Counted from the stretch's first letter, positions 15,530-23,590 are shown. The stretch: DNA of 33,758 bases from Bacillota bacterium (GCA_029553855.1 JAKPKE010000144.1:1-33758); one strand, 5' to 3'. The notes: a model not told the origin generated them from the sequence alone. Made by a program: numbers and translations.

Positions 15530-17038
15530 ATGAAAAATCTTATTCTAGGTATTGATATAGGTACGACTGGAGCAAAGGCGGCTATTTACGACTTGTCTGG
15601 CAGTTGCATGGCGTGGGGCTATGGCGAGTACCCCATGCTGCATCCTCAGCCGGGCTGGTCAGAACTAAATCCAAGTCTCTGGTGGGATGTCACTGTTAAC
15701 AACCTTAAACAATGCTTTACAAATCCCATGATAGATGCTTCAAGTATTGCGGCTATAGGTCTCAGCTGCACCAACGCCCTATTGCTGGTTGATCACACCG
15801 GAAAACCGCTATGCAATGCGATTGGCCACAGGGATACACGGGCAGACATGCAAGTGGCCTGGCTGCAAGAGCATATTGGTGAGGATCGCATCCTTTCCGT
15901 CTGTGCTAATCGGCTTGGCAAAGGCTCGTTCGGACTGCCAACACTTCGCTGGTTGATGGACAATCGGCCCGAGATGATGAAGCAGGCTGAGAAATTTCTT
16001 TACCCCAGCGGTTTTATTATCCATAAGCTGACTGGAAAATTCTCTATTAATCGGCCTCGTATAGGTCTTACACTGCTCAATAACGCTGATACCGGAGAAT
16101 GGTCATCCGAAATTCTGGGGCTGTCGGGAATCCCGGAACAACTCCTGCCCTGCATTTATGATAGCTGCGATGTTGTAGGCGGAGTAACTGAAGAGGCGGC
16201 TCGGCTGACTGGCCTTAGCGCGGGGACGCCGGTGGTTGCAGGCGGGATAGATACGGTGGTTGCTGCCGCCGCCGCAGGTGCAGTAAATCCTGGTGATGTT
16301 GCAATGATTCTCGGCTCTAGCGGGCGGATCTGTGCAGTGAGCGAAAAGGCAGTGCGCGATAGACGCGTTCTTACCAGCCATGCATCCTTCCCGGGCACTT
16401 GGATGCTTATGCAATCTACTGATTGCGCCGGCGTGTCATTACGCTGGTTTCGTGATGTATTCGGAGAGAAGGCCAGGTTCGACGCACAAAAAAACGGCAA
16501 ATCTATATATCAAGTGATGGATGAATATGCTGCGGAAGTACCTGCGGGCGCGGGGAATATGCTATATCTTCCCTATCTTTCAGGAGAAAAAAGCCCTATA
16601 TGGGACCAGAACGCCAAAGGGGCATTTTTTAACATTTCGTTGAGCAGTGAATACGGCTATTTTATACGGTCACTATTAGAGGGTGTCGCCTACTCAATAC
16701 GTGACTGCTGTGGGGTGCTCAGGCAGGTCAGCGGAGTATCTGAAGGTGTGATTCCGATAAGCGGCGGCCTCACTAATAGTACCGTATGGTGTCAGATATT
16801 CGCAGACGTGATGCAGGTGCCTCTGCTGCTTCTGCCAAACAAAGAGACCGAGACGCTCGGTGGTGCTATGATAGCAGCATATGGCACGGGAATACCGGGG
16901 GTCACGAAGGAATTTGGAAAGAACATGGCGCAGCGGGGCAAGCTCATTGAGCCCAACACGCGTTTGGCAGCATTATATGAGGATGGATTTCTACGCTATA
17001 AGAGTTTCTATGAACAGGTAAAGGGCTGTTTCTGTTAG
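15530..17038 (+). CDS. FGGY-family carbohydrate kinase (xylulokinase-like)
   Basis: A 502-residue sugar kinase. The N-terminal ATPase core opens with GIDIGTTGAKAA (Asp9), then HPQPGWSELNPSLWW near residue 40, typical of xylulokinase-like members. GGIDTVVAAAAAGAV near 240 contains the catalytic Asp, and ISGGLTNS near 405 is the second ATP motif. It would phosphorylate a ketose made by the dehydrogenase. The stop lies 28 bp before the right inverted-repeat arm, making it the last gene of the block. Family is firm; the substrate is not determined. Confidence 0.9.
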   Translation: MKNLILGIDIGTTGAKAAIYDLSGSCMAWGYGEYPMLHPQPGWSELNPSLWWDVTVNNLKQCFTNPMIDASSIAAIGLSCTNALLLVDHTGKPLCNAIGHRDTRADMQVAWLQEHIGEDRILSVCANRLGKGSFGLPTLRWLMDNRPEMMKQAEKFLYPSGFIIHKLTGKFSINRPRIGLTLLNNADTGEWSSEILGLSGIPEQLLPCIYDSCDVVGGVTEEAARLTGLSAGTPVVAGGIDTVVAAAAAGAVNPGDVAMILGSSGRICAVSEKAVRDRRVLTSHASFPGTWMLMQSTDCAGVSLRWFRDVFGEKARFDAQKNGKSIYQVMDEYAAEVPAGAGNMLYLPYLSGEKSPIWDQNAKGAFFNISLSSEYGYFIRSLLEGVAYSIRDCCGVLRQVSGVSEGVIPISGGLTNSTVWCQIFADVMQVPLLLLPNKETETLGGAMIAAYGTGIPGVTKEFGKNMAQRGKLIEPNTRLAALYEDGFLRYKSFYEQVKGCFC

Positions 17039-17065
17039 AGGATTATGATTCTAACCTGCGTATAT

Positions 17066-17209
17066 ATATGTCGTGAAAAAGATTTATCATTACAAAATTA
17101 GTTGATGCGTCTAATTTTGTACTATCAAATATGTATTTTTCACGACATATGAATGTCGGAAAATGTTTCGTACCATTTGAATTCAATGTAATTTGTTTGG
17201 TACGAAACA
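17066..17209 (-). repeat. Right arm of 144-bp inverted repeat
   Basis: Reverse complement of 7897-8040 with four differences. The 85-bp palindrome (17066-17150) is identical to its partner. The 46-bp palindrome (17164-17209) has TCGTACCA/TGGTACGA where the left arm has TCGTGCCA/TGGCACGA, so both sides of one stem pair changed together. The other two differences lie in the 13-bp spacer. The arm directly follows the last gene of the block and abuts TATAGTATATAGT. Confidence 0.97.
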
Positions 17210-17222
17210 TATAGTATATAGT
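17210..17222. repeat. 13-bp direct repeat, right copy
   Basis: TATAGTATATAGT, identical to 7705-7717. Similarity resumes after a 6- to 7-base gap in the right copy (TATCT then AA.AATG.GAC in both), giving a ~30-bp imperfect match. Confidence 0.4.
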
Positions 17223-17253
17223 ATCTAAAGAATGCGACCTATTCTTCTCCTTA

Positions 17254-17278
17254 TCCGCTGAATGTGCGGAATTTTTTT
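17254..17278 (+). terminator. Rho-independent terminator of the accessory operon
   Basis: TCCGC (17254-17258) pairs with GCGGA (17266-17270) across a 7-nt loop, followed after A by seven T. It lies beyond the right inverted-repeat arm, so that arm would be part of the operon's 3' untranslated region. Confidence 0.65.
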
Positions 17279-17294
17279 ATTCCAGGGAAGTGTC

Positions 17295-17323
17295 TTGTCT
17301 ATGTCTAGGGATTATAGTAATAT
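17295..17323 (+). promoter_or_regulatory. Sigma-A-like promoter for mtnP
   Basis: TTGTCT (17295-17300), 17-bp spacer, TAATAT (17318-17323), 37 bp before the mtnP ATG. Confidence 0.5.
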
Positions 17324-17359
17324 TAAATTATGTTATTAATTAACGGGAGGTAGCAGAGA

Positions 17360-18109
17360 ATGAACCGTAAAGCTGATATTGGTGTTTTCGGAGGTTCAGG
17401 CTTTTATTCGTTTTTGGAGAATATTGAAGAGATAGATATTGTAACCCCTTATGGCAGCACAAGTGAAAAAATAGCATTGACCGAAGCAGGAGGCAAGAGG
17501 ATTGCTTTTTTGCCGAGGCATGGGAAAAAACACTCATACCCGCCCCACATGATACCTTTCAGAGCGAATGTTTACGCAATGAAAATGCTGGGTGTCAGGC
17601 ATATTATTGCACCTACGGCATCGGGAAGCCTGCAGGCTCACATAAAACCCGGTGATTTTGTAATTTGCGATCAGTTTGTAGACAGGACCTGGGGCAGGAA
17701 GGATACCTACTTTGAGGGTCCTGAAACAAAACATATAAGCGCGGCAGCACCCTATGACGAAGGATTGCGAAATCTTGCAATAAGAGTTATCGGGGAAGCG
17801 GAAATAAAAGTACATAATAAAGGAACAGTTGTGGTAATACAGGGACCAAGATTTTCAACAAAAGCTGAAAGCAGATGGTTCAGCAGCATGGGCTGGGAAG
17901 TAATAAACATGACACAGTATCCGGAATGTATTCTGGCAAAAGAGCTGGAAATTCCATATGTCAATATTTCACTTATAACCGATTATGATGCGGGACTTGA
18001 AGGGAATGAAGAAATAAAGCCGGTTACCGAGGAAGAGGTGTACAGAGTATTCAGTGAAAACAATGAAAAGGTGAAAAAAGTCATATACAATATGATAGAG
18101 AAGCTGTAG
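17360..18109 (+). CDS. mtnP: 5'-methylthioadenosine/purine nucleoside phosphorylase
   Basis: A 249-residue PNP/MTAP-family protein: GVFGGSGFYSFL near the start, FLPRHGKKHSYPPH near residue 50 with the phosphate-binding Arg-His, IAPTASGSLQ near 85, and GWEVINMTQYPECILAKE near 175 with the base-proximal Met. It splits methylthioadenosine, the by-product of spermidine synthesis, or a 6-oxopurine nucleoside with phosphate. The NMT-type motif favours MTA or mixed specificity. A speA/speE pair lies 2-5 kb away, which supports a polyamine salvage role. GGGAGG precedes the ATG. Confidence 0.85.
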   Translation: MNRKADIGVFGGSGFYSFLENIEEIDIVTPYGSTSEKIALTEAGGKRIAFLPRHGKKHSYPPHMIPFRANVYAMKMLGVRHIIAPTASGSLQAHIKPGDFVICDQFVDRTWGRKDTYFEGPETKHISAAAPYDEGLRNLAIRVIGEAEIKVHNKGTVVVIQGPRFSTKAESRWFSSMGWEVINMTQYPECILAKELEIPYVNISLITDYDAGLEGNEEIKPVTEEEVYRVFSENNEKVKKVIYNMIEKL

Positions 18110-18119
18110 AGGTAGAAGT

Positions 18120-18818
18120 ATGAAAGGTAAGCTCATAATAATAGAGGCCGGCAGCGATGCCAGCGGAAAAGCCACCCAGACAAAGAAGCTTTTCAGCAGG
18201 ATGAAAAGCAGTGGATACAAAATCAGGAAGGTGGAGTATCCAAATTATAAAAGCAATTCATCAGCTTTGGTAAAAATGTACCTGAATGGAGAATTCGGCT
18301 ACAGGCCGGAGGATGTAAACGCCTATGCGGCATCAACTTTCTTTGCAGTTGACCGATATGCCTCATATGTAAAAGAATGGAGGACATATTATGAGAATGG
18401 CGGGATAGTGCTGGCAGACAGGTATACAACCTCCAACATGGTACACCAGGCGTCAAAAATAGATGATGAATCGGAGCGGAACGAATATCTGAACTGGCTT
18501 TGGGATTTGGAATTCGTAAAGCTGGGACTCCCTATTCCCGATATAGTAATATTTCTTGATGTTCCAACGTTAATAACCAATAATCTGATATCAAAAAGAT
18601 ATAACAAAATAACCGGGGGCCATAAAAAGGACATACATGAAAGCGATACCGCATACCTTGGAAAGACGTATCTGAATGCCTGCAGGGTGGCAGAAAAGTA
18701 CGGATGGAAAAGAATTCAATGCATAAAGGATGGCTGCCTCAGGAGCATAGAAGATATACATAACGATATATTTGAATATGTGATAAAAGAACTCCCGCTA
18801 CAAGGACTGAACTATTAA
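18120..18818 (+). CDS. Thymidylate kinase-like protein
   Basis: A 232-residue P-loop kinase of the dTMP kinase family: the P-loop reads GSDASGKATQT near residue 11, DRY appears near 80 and again in LADRYTTSNM near 100, and a lid-like RYNKITGGHKKDIHE lies near 160. It would phosphorylate dTMP to dTDP. The P-loop has Ala directly after the invariant Lys, where Ser or Thr is usual, so activity may differ from canonical Tmk and another tmk may exist elsewhere. It follows mtnP by 10 bp and is probably co-transcribed. Its stop overlaps the convergent asparaginase gene by 4 bp. Confidence 0.8.
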   Translation: MKGKLIIIEAGSDASGKATQTKKLFSRMKSSGYKIRKVEYPNYKSNSSALVKMYLNGEFGYRPEDVNAYAASTFFAVDRYASYVKEWRTYYENGGIVLADRYTTSNMVHQASKIDDESERNEYLNWLWDLEFVKLGLPIPDIVIFLDVPTLITNNLISKRYNKITGGHKKDIHESDTAYLGKTYLNACRVAEKYGWKRIQCIKDGCLRSIEDIHNDIFEYVIKELPLQGLNY

Positions 18819-19798
18819 TAGTAGCCTTTCTCGAAAATATCCTTTATATCGGTAAGTTTTTTAGTATAGCCAAGGGCTACTATCAGTTTGATCCTGGCTT
18901 TCTGTCCGGGAAGGTTGTCCCCCATTATAACGCCTCTGTTTGTAAGTTCTTTGCCCGCCCCTGGATATCCATAGCTGTCAAGAACCTTTCCCATAAGGCA
19001 GCGAGATACAAGTACTATCGGTATATCCTTTGACAACGCATATTCCACACCGGTTACCATTGCCGGGGGAATATTACCCCTTCCCATGCCTTCAATTACA
19101 ATTCCATGAGTTCCTGAGTCTACACAGAACCGTAGAATCCTGTCGTCCATTCCGCAGGCGGTTTTGATGAGGTCTACACGGCTGTCAATTGTTTGTGATG
19201 CAATATATTGCCTTTTAGTGTAGTTATGGTAGAAATATGCCTTGTCATTGTCAATAAATCCTATAGGGCCGAAATCTGCGCTCTTGAAGGTGTCCAGAGT
19301 ATGAGTATTAGTCTTGGTTACCTGTGCTGCGGAGTGTATCTCGTTATTCATGACTACCAGCACACCTCTGTTACAAGCTTCATCGGAAACAGCGGCGAAA
19401 GTGGCAGCTATAAGATTTACAGGACCGTCAAAGCCCAACTCGGAGCTGCTTTTCATAGAACCTACAAATACAATAGGCTTGTCTGCGTTCGATGTAAGAT
19501 CTACGAGATATGCTGTCTCCTCTAATGAATCAGTTCCGTGAGTTACAACCGCACCATCAAATCCTTCAACCTTTAGCTTGTGTTGGATGGTTTTGGATAG
19601 TTCGAACATTTTCTCGGGGGTCATGTGGGGACCCGGGATATTGCTGAAATTCAGGAATTCTATATCTGCTATGGTACCTATGCCGGGAGTCATCTGCAAT
19701 ATTTGTTCCCCGTTAATTGCAGGTACCGCTGCATTTGTTTTTTCATCAATTCTCATGGCGATTGTACCGCCCGTGAATACTATTATTATTTTTTTCAT
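18815..19798 (-). CDS. ansA: L-asparaginase (type I-like)
   Basis: A 327-residue asparaginase/glutaminase-family protein without a signal peptide, hence cytoplasmic. The first catalytic Thr is in FTGGTIAM (Thr12) and the second triad in VTHGTDSLEETAY (HGTD at 87-90). Deamidates asparagine to aspartate and ammonia. GGGAGG precedes the ATG. A sigma-A promoter is visible upstream. It converges on and overlaps the kinase gene by 4 bp, with no terminator between them. Confidence 0.88.
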   Translation of the reverse strand: MKKIIIVFTGGTIAMRIDEKTNAAVPAINGEQILQMTPGIGTIADIEFLNFSNIPGPHMTPEKMFELSKTIQHKLKVEGFDGAVVTHGTDSLEETAYLVDLTSNADKPIVFVGSMKSSSELGFDGPVNLIAATFAAVSDEACNRGVLVVMNNEIHSAAQVTKTNTHTLDTFKSADFGPIGFIDNDKAYFYHNYTKRQYIASQTIDSRVDLIKTACGMDDRILRFCVDSGTHGIVIEGMGRGNIPPAMVTGVEYALSKDIPIVLVSRCLMGKVLDSYGYPGAGKELTNRGVIMGDNLPGQKARIKLIVALGYTKKLTDIKDIFEKGYY

Positions 19799-19854
19799 TC
19801 TTATCCTCCCAGCCAGATAATACTGCTTATCGGATTGTTTGCTTCCTATAAATA

Positions 19855-19883
19855 ATTATATAATAGGCTTTGATTATAAACAA
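19855..19883 (-). promoter_or_regulatory. Sigma-A promoter of asparaginase gene
   Basis: On the minus strand TTGTTT (19878-19883), 17-bp spacer, TATAAT (19855-19860), 57 bp before the ATG. Confidence 0.6.
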
Positions 19884-19886
19884 TGA

Positions 19887-19924
19887 AAAAATAAGCGAGG
19901 CATGTGGTTGTATGCATCGCTTGT
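19887..19924 (-). terminator. Terminator of the decarboxylase gene
   Basis: Read on the minus strand, AAGCGATGCAT pairs with ATGCCTCGCTT (one mismatch), followed by ATTTTTTC. It lies 25 bp beyond the decarboxylase stop. The flanking A/T runs on both sides may let it work in both directions. Confidence 0.7.
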
Positions 19925-19946
19925 TTTTTCAGTTAATCGCCTTACT

Positions 19947-21434
19947 CTATGCGTTTGTATTTAATATCTGCAGGTCGCTGACTATTTTTATCCTGCTTAC
20001 CTCAGGATCCTCAGTTCCCTGGACATATAGGTTTGCAGCTTTCAATGCCTTTACATAGTCGACTATTTCCTGTGTTATTATTTCCCCGGGGCAGAGTATC
20101 GGAATACCGGGGGGGTATGCCATAAGGAACTCGGCGCTGATAAGCCCTATGCTGTCCTCTAAAGGTATGGATATAGTCAGGCTATTGAAAGCTTCTCTCG
20201 GAGTCAGGACACTTTCCGGAATATCAGGTATCCCGAGAATTTCTGATTTTGCTATTTCCTTGCAGCTCTGTTCTTCACTTATTTCTTCGAGAGCTTGTAT
20301 CAGTTTGTCTACTTTCTTCTTTGTATCCCCAAAGGAGAATACGCAGAGAATATTGTAAAGGTCTGACAACTCAGGCTGTATGAAATATTTTTCAGCAAGT
20401 ATCCTTTCCAGTTCATAACCGGATAAACCAATATCCTTTGAAGTTATGGTAACTTTTGTTGGATCAAAGCCATAGGCGCCTTTTTTCTCAAGAACATCTT
20501 CCCCAAAACAGTACAATCCTTTAATCTTATTGATTCTTTCCCTTGCATATGCGGCCAATTCTATTGCTTTATCTATTAATTCCCTGCCCTCTGTAGCCAG
20601 CTGCATCCTCGCGCAATCGAGAGAGGCAAGAAGCACATAGGAAGGACTTGTAGTCTGAAGGAGACTCATAACGGTTTTGACTCTATTAACATCTACAATT
20701 CCCTTTTTCACATGAAGCAGAGAGCTTTGAGTCATGGAACCCACAATTTTATGGGTGCTTTGGGAACATATATCCGCTCCTGCATCCATGGCTGATATAG
20801 GAAGCTTATTGTTGAAATGAAGATGTGGTCCATGAGCTTCGTCAACTATAAGAGGAATATTGTATTCATGTACTATCTTTGCAATTTCGGCAATGTCGGT
20901 TGAGACCCCATAGTAGGTTGGATTGACAATAAGAACAGCCTTGGCGTTGCTATTCAGCTCAAGGGTTTTCCTTACAGTCTCAGGGGTAACATTGAGAGCT
21001 ACTCCAACCTTTGTATCAATTTCAGGGTGCATATAAACAGGGGTGGCCCCGCTTAGAATAATACCGGCCGTGATTGATTTGTGAACGTTTCTGGGAATTA
21101 TTATTTTATCCCCCTGATTGACAACGCTCATTATCATTGCCTGTATTGCACCGGAGGTTCCGTGTATGGAAAAGAAAGTATAATCTGCATTATAGGCATC
21201 GGCAGCCAGTTCTTGGGCTTCCTTGATTACGCCTGTAGGTTTATGAAGGCTGTCAACCTGTTTAAAAACCGTTACATCAATTGACAATACATTGGTACCA
21301 ACAAAATCTCTGAATTTGCTGACCATTCCTTGACCCCGCTTATGCCCCGGCACATGGAAAGGAATGGTATCATTATTATGATATTCCAGCAGAGCATCAA
21401 ACAGGGGAGTCTTTCTTTGATCCAACTTATACAT
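19947..21434 (-). CDS. speA: Orn/Lys/Arg decarboxylase (probable arginine decarboxylase)
   Basis: A 495-residue PLP-dependent, fold-I decarboxylase. FHVPGHKRG near residue 26, the cofactor loop VDEAHGPHLHF at 198-207, and the Schiff-base lysine Lys229 in STHKIVGSMTQ are typical. The C-terminal domain ends in PPGIPILCPGE. It decarboxylates a basic amino acid to a polyamine precursor. Spermidine synthase upstream on the same strand favours arginine, as in Bacillus SpeA, but sequence alone does not separate Arg from Lys. The track start at 21509 would run through a terminator hairpin, so I start at 21434, behind GAGAGGAAGG. Confidence 0.85.
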   Translation of the reverse strand: MYKLDQRKTPLFDALLEYHNNDTIPFHVPGHKRGQGMVSKFRDFVGTNVLSIDVTVFKQVDSLHKPTGVIKEAQELAADAYNADYTFFSIHGTSGAIQAMIMSVVNQGDKIIIPRNVHKSITAGIILSGATPVYMHPEIDTKVGVALNVTPETVRKTLELNSNAKAVLIVNPTYYGVSTDIAEIAKIVHEYNIPLIVDEAHGPHLHFNNKLPISAMDAGADICSQSTHKIVGSMTQSSLLHVKKGIVDVNRVKTVMSLLQTTSPSYVLLASLDCARMQLATEGRELIDKAIELAAYARERINKIKGLYCFGEDVLEKKGAYGFDPTKVTITSKDIGLSGYELERILAEKYFIQPELSDLYNILCVFSFGDTKKKVDKLIQALEEISEEQSCKEIAKSEILGIPDIPESVLTPREAFNSLTISIPLEDSIGLISAEFLMAYPPGIPILCPGEIITQEIVDYVKALKAANLYVQGTEDPEVSRIKIVSDLQILNTNA

Positions 21435-21483
21435 TTCTACACCTTCCTCTCGGTTAAGAAAAATTTTTAGAAAATTGCTAAAT

Positions 21484-21524
21484 AAAAAAAGCCTGAAACT
21501 TCGATGCAACAGGTTCAGGCTTTT
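21484..21524 (-). terminator. Leader terminator / possible attenuator upstream of speA
   Basis: On the minus strand AAAAGCCTGAA (21514-21524) pairs with TTCAGGCTTTT (21487-21497) and is followed by a run of T. It lies between a good promoter (21564-21592) and the speA start, so transcription of speA must pass through it. It could be an attenuator, or simply the terminator of speE. Confidence 0.75.
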
Positions 21525-21563
21525 GCAGAGCGATTATGATCAAACTATTCAAATACCAAATTT

Positions 21564-21592
21564 ATTATAGGGCAAACAAATTTAAAATGCAA
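21564..21592 (-). promoter_or_regulatory. Sigma-A promoter of speA
   Basis: On the minus strand TTGCAT (21587-21592), exactly 17 bp, TATAAT (21564-21569). The predicted start of transcription is near 21557, giving a leader of about 120 nt that includes the terminator hairpin. Confidence 0.7.
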
Positions 21593-21631
21593 TAATTATT
21601 TAAAAAAACCATTCCGGTTATTTTATAAGCG

Positions 21632-22465
21632 TTAATCCCCATAAATCAAGTCTTTTACGTATTTAGGGAGAACAAAACAGGCTTTATGTAAATCCTTATG
21701 ATAATATTTTGTATCAAAGTCCGGGATGTTATTTGTATCCATACTTTCAGGGTCATATTTTTTTGAGCCCATTGTAAAGCCCCAATCAACGCCGGGATAT
21801 GTGGGTACACTGGCCATAAAAAGCTTTGTAATCGGGAATATGCTGCTAACATCGCTGGATATCCGCTTTACTACCTGAGGCATGTAAAATGGAGATTCTG
21901 TCTGGGCAACAAAAATCCCGTCAGGGGTCAGGCAATCATATAGAGACCTATAAAAGCCTAAGCTGAAAAGACCTTCGGCGGCTCCGATGGGGTCTGTAGA
22001 ATCAACTATTATTACATCGAACTCGCTTTTATGCTCCCTGACATATTTAATGCCGTCACCAATAAAAACATGGGCTCTCGGCTCATCTAATTTACAGCTT
22101 AACTCCGGCAGATACTTTTTTGAGAGTTCAATTACCCTGTTGTCAATTTCGCATAGTACGGCCTTCTCAACAGACTTGTGCTTTAATATTTCTCTGATTG
22201 TGCCACCGTCACCGCCCCCTATTACCAGAACCTTCCTGGGGTTCTTGTGGGTGAAAAGTGGTATATGAGTTATCATTTCGTGATAACCAAATTCATCGCG
22301 AACTGTTGTCTGGACAATGCCATCCAGAAGGAGCATTCTTCCAAATTCATAAGTATCTACTATAGCAATCTCCTGGTACTTAGTCTTTTCAATATGTAAG
22401 GTTTCCTTCACTTTATATGTCATCGCAGAATTGTCAATTTGCATTTCCCTGATCCATAAATCCAT
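21632..22465 (-). CDS. speE: Polyamine aminopropyltransferase (spermidine synthase)
   Basis: A 277-residue SAM-fold enzyme that transfers aminopropyl from decarboxylated SAM to putrescine, giving spermidine and methylthioadenosine. Motifs: [20 protein letters not shown] near residue 57, the nucleotide loop [14 protein letters not shown] near 81, and the catalytic [14 protein letters not shown] near 153. AAAGGAG precedes the ATG. It follows the glycosyltransferase gene by 15 bp in the same direction and probably shares its transcript. speA lies downstream under its own promoter. Confidence 0.95.
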   Translation of the reverse strand: MDLWIREMQIDNSAMTYKVKETLHIEKTKYQEIAIVDTYEFGRMLLLDGIVQTTVRDEFGYHEMITHIPLFTHKNPRKVLVIGGGDGGTIREILKHKSVEKAVLCEIDNRVIELSKKYLPELSCKLDEPRAHVFIGDGIKYVREHKSEFDVIIVDSTDPIGAAEGLFSLGFYRSLYDCLTPDGIFVAQTESPFYMPQVVKRISSDVSSIFPITKLFMASVPTYPGVDWGFTMGSKKYDPESMDTNNIPDFDTKYYHKDLHKACFVLPKYVKDLIYGD

Positions 22466-22480
22466 TTGCAGTCTCCTTTC

Positions 22481-23590
22481 TTATTCTGTATCATATTTGC
22501 TTTCAAGAAAATGTACAATATCATAGGTTGAGTGAGGTTTTTTCAATAATCCTGCTAATTGCCTGTAACATTTCATTCTGATATCGGAACTGAATATCTG
22601 GTCAATAAGAACAGGTATCCTTTTTACGTCTGAAGTAGTAACTGCAGCCCCAGAGTTCAGTAAAAACTCTGCATTTTCATACTCCTGCCCCGGCAGAGGC
22701 GAGAATATTACCAGGGGCTTTTCCCTGCTCAGTATTTCGGCGGTTGACACGCCGCCCGGCTTTGTTATAACGCAATCGGACAGTTCCATAAGCTCAGGCA
22801 TATTGTTTACAAATCCATACACAGAAAGTCTGTTCTTTGTAGATAAGCCTTTGAGCTTTGATTCCAGCCTGTTGTTTCTGCCTGCAACCGCAATAATATG
22901 TACATTTTCCATATAACCGTCAATAGCTTTTACGATATTGTTGATTCCCCCTAATCCAAGGCCTCCGCCAATTACCAGTATGGTTTTTTTATCCTCGAAC
23001 CCATGTTTTAGAAGCAGATCTTCTCTTACATGAACCTCACCGAATTCTTTCCTGATTGGAATGCCGAAGGGAAGCACCTTATTCTTGCTTACACCGAAAT
23101 TTTCCATTATATATGTCAGATCCTCGTGGGGTATTATATAATAGTCTGTATTTTCATTTATATAGGATGAATGGATGTTGAAGTCTGTGATTACATTAAT
23201 AAGCGGAGATACGATTCTTTTTTTGTGTTTTAGGCTTGAGATAATTGCGGATGGGAAACTGTGGGTACAGACAATGATATCCGGCTCAAAGCTTTCGGCA
23301 GTCTTTCTGAACTTGCTTGTAATCAGTCTGTTTGCAATGTCATTTACATCAATTATCGGGTCAAGTTGATTGGTTTTTTCGTAAAGCTTTCCCCATGCCC
23401 TCGGGTAGAACCTTAATATATTCAGATAACTGTCAAGAATAACCTTATCCAATAATGGGCTTATATAACTGATTGTGTTGATTATTTTAACCCTTGATAA
23501 AGCGTTCTGGCGGATAAATTCATTTCTAAGGGTATGGGCTACCTGGTCGTGTCCGCTTCCTATTGAAACAGAAAAAATGAGTACGTTCAC
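22481..23590 (-). CDS. MGDG synthase-like / diacylglycerol glucosyltransferase-type glycosyltransferase
   Basis: A 369-residue GT-B glycosyltransferase of the MGDG synthase/UgtP group. The N-terminal domain has IFSVSIGSGHDQVAHTL near the start, and the C-terminal GT28-type domain has LVIGGGLGLGGINN near 200 and the nucleotide-sugar site VITKPGGVSTAEIL near 275. It likely adds hexose to a lipid acceptor at the membrane. I choose the GTG at 23590, 7 bases after AAGGAG, over the longer form from 23656, which would include a leader hairpin. It is upstream of speE on the same strand. Confidence 0.82.
   Translation of the reverse strand: MNVLIFSVSIGSGHDQVAHTLRNEFIRQNALSRVKIINTISYISPLLDKVILDSYLNILRFYPRAWGKLYEKTNQLDPIIDVNDIANRLITSKFRKTAESFEPDIIVCTHSFPSAIISSLKHKKRIVSPLINVITDFNIHSSYINENTDYYIIPHEDLTYIMENFGVSKNKVLPFGIPIRKEFGEVHVREDLLLKHGFEDKKTILVIGGGLGLGGINNIVKAIDGYMENVHIIAVAGRNNRLESKLKGLSTKNRLSVYGFVNNMPELMELSDCVITKPGGVSTAEILSREKPLVIFSPLPGQEYENAEFLLNSGAAVTTSDVKRIPVLIDQIFSSDIRMKCYRQLAGLLKKPHSTYDIVHFLESKYDTE

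Larger units (their letters stand above)
17039..17359. other. Gene-free region between kinase and mtnP
   Basis: 321 bp without a gene. It contains the right arm of the long inverted repeat, the second copy of the 13-bp direct repeat, a degenerate copy of the GAATG-type palindrome (17226-17249), an intrinsic terminator and a separate promoter for mtnP. mtnP is therefore not part of the accessory operon. Confidence 0.8.

Noticed and set aside
21484-21592. T-box or guanidine riboswitch in the speA leader
   Set aside because: The leader before the terminator is only ~40 nt and shows no T-box sequence or the conserved ykkC-type core.
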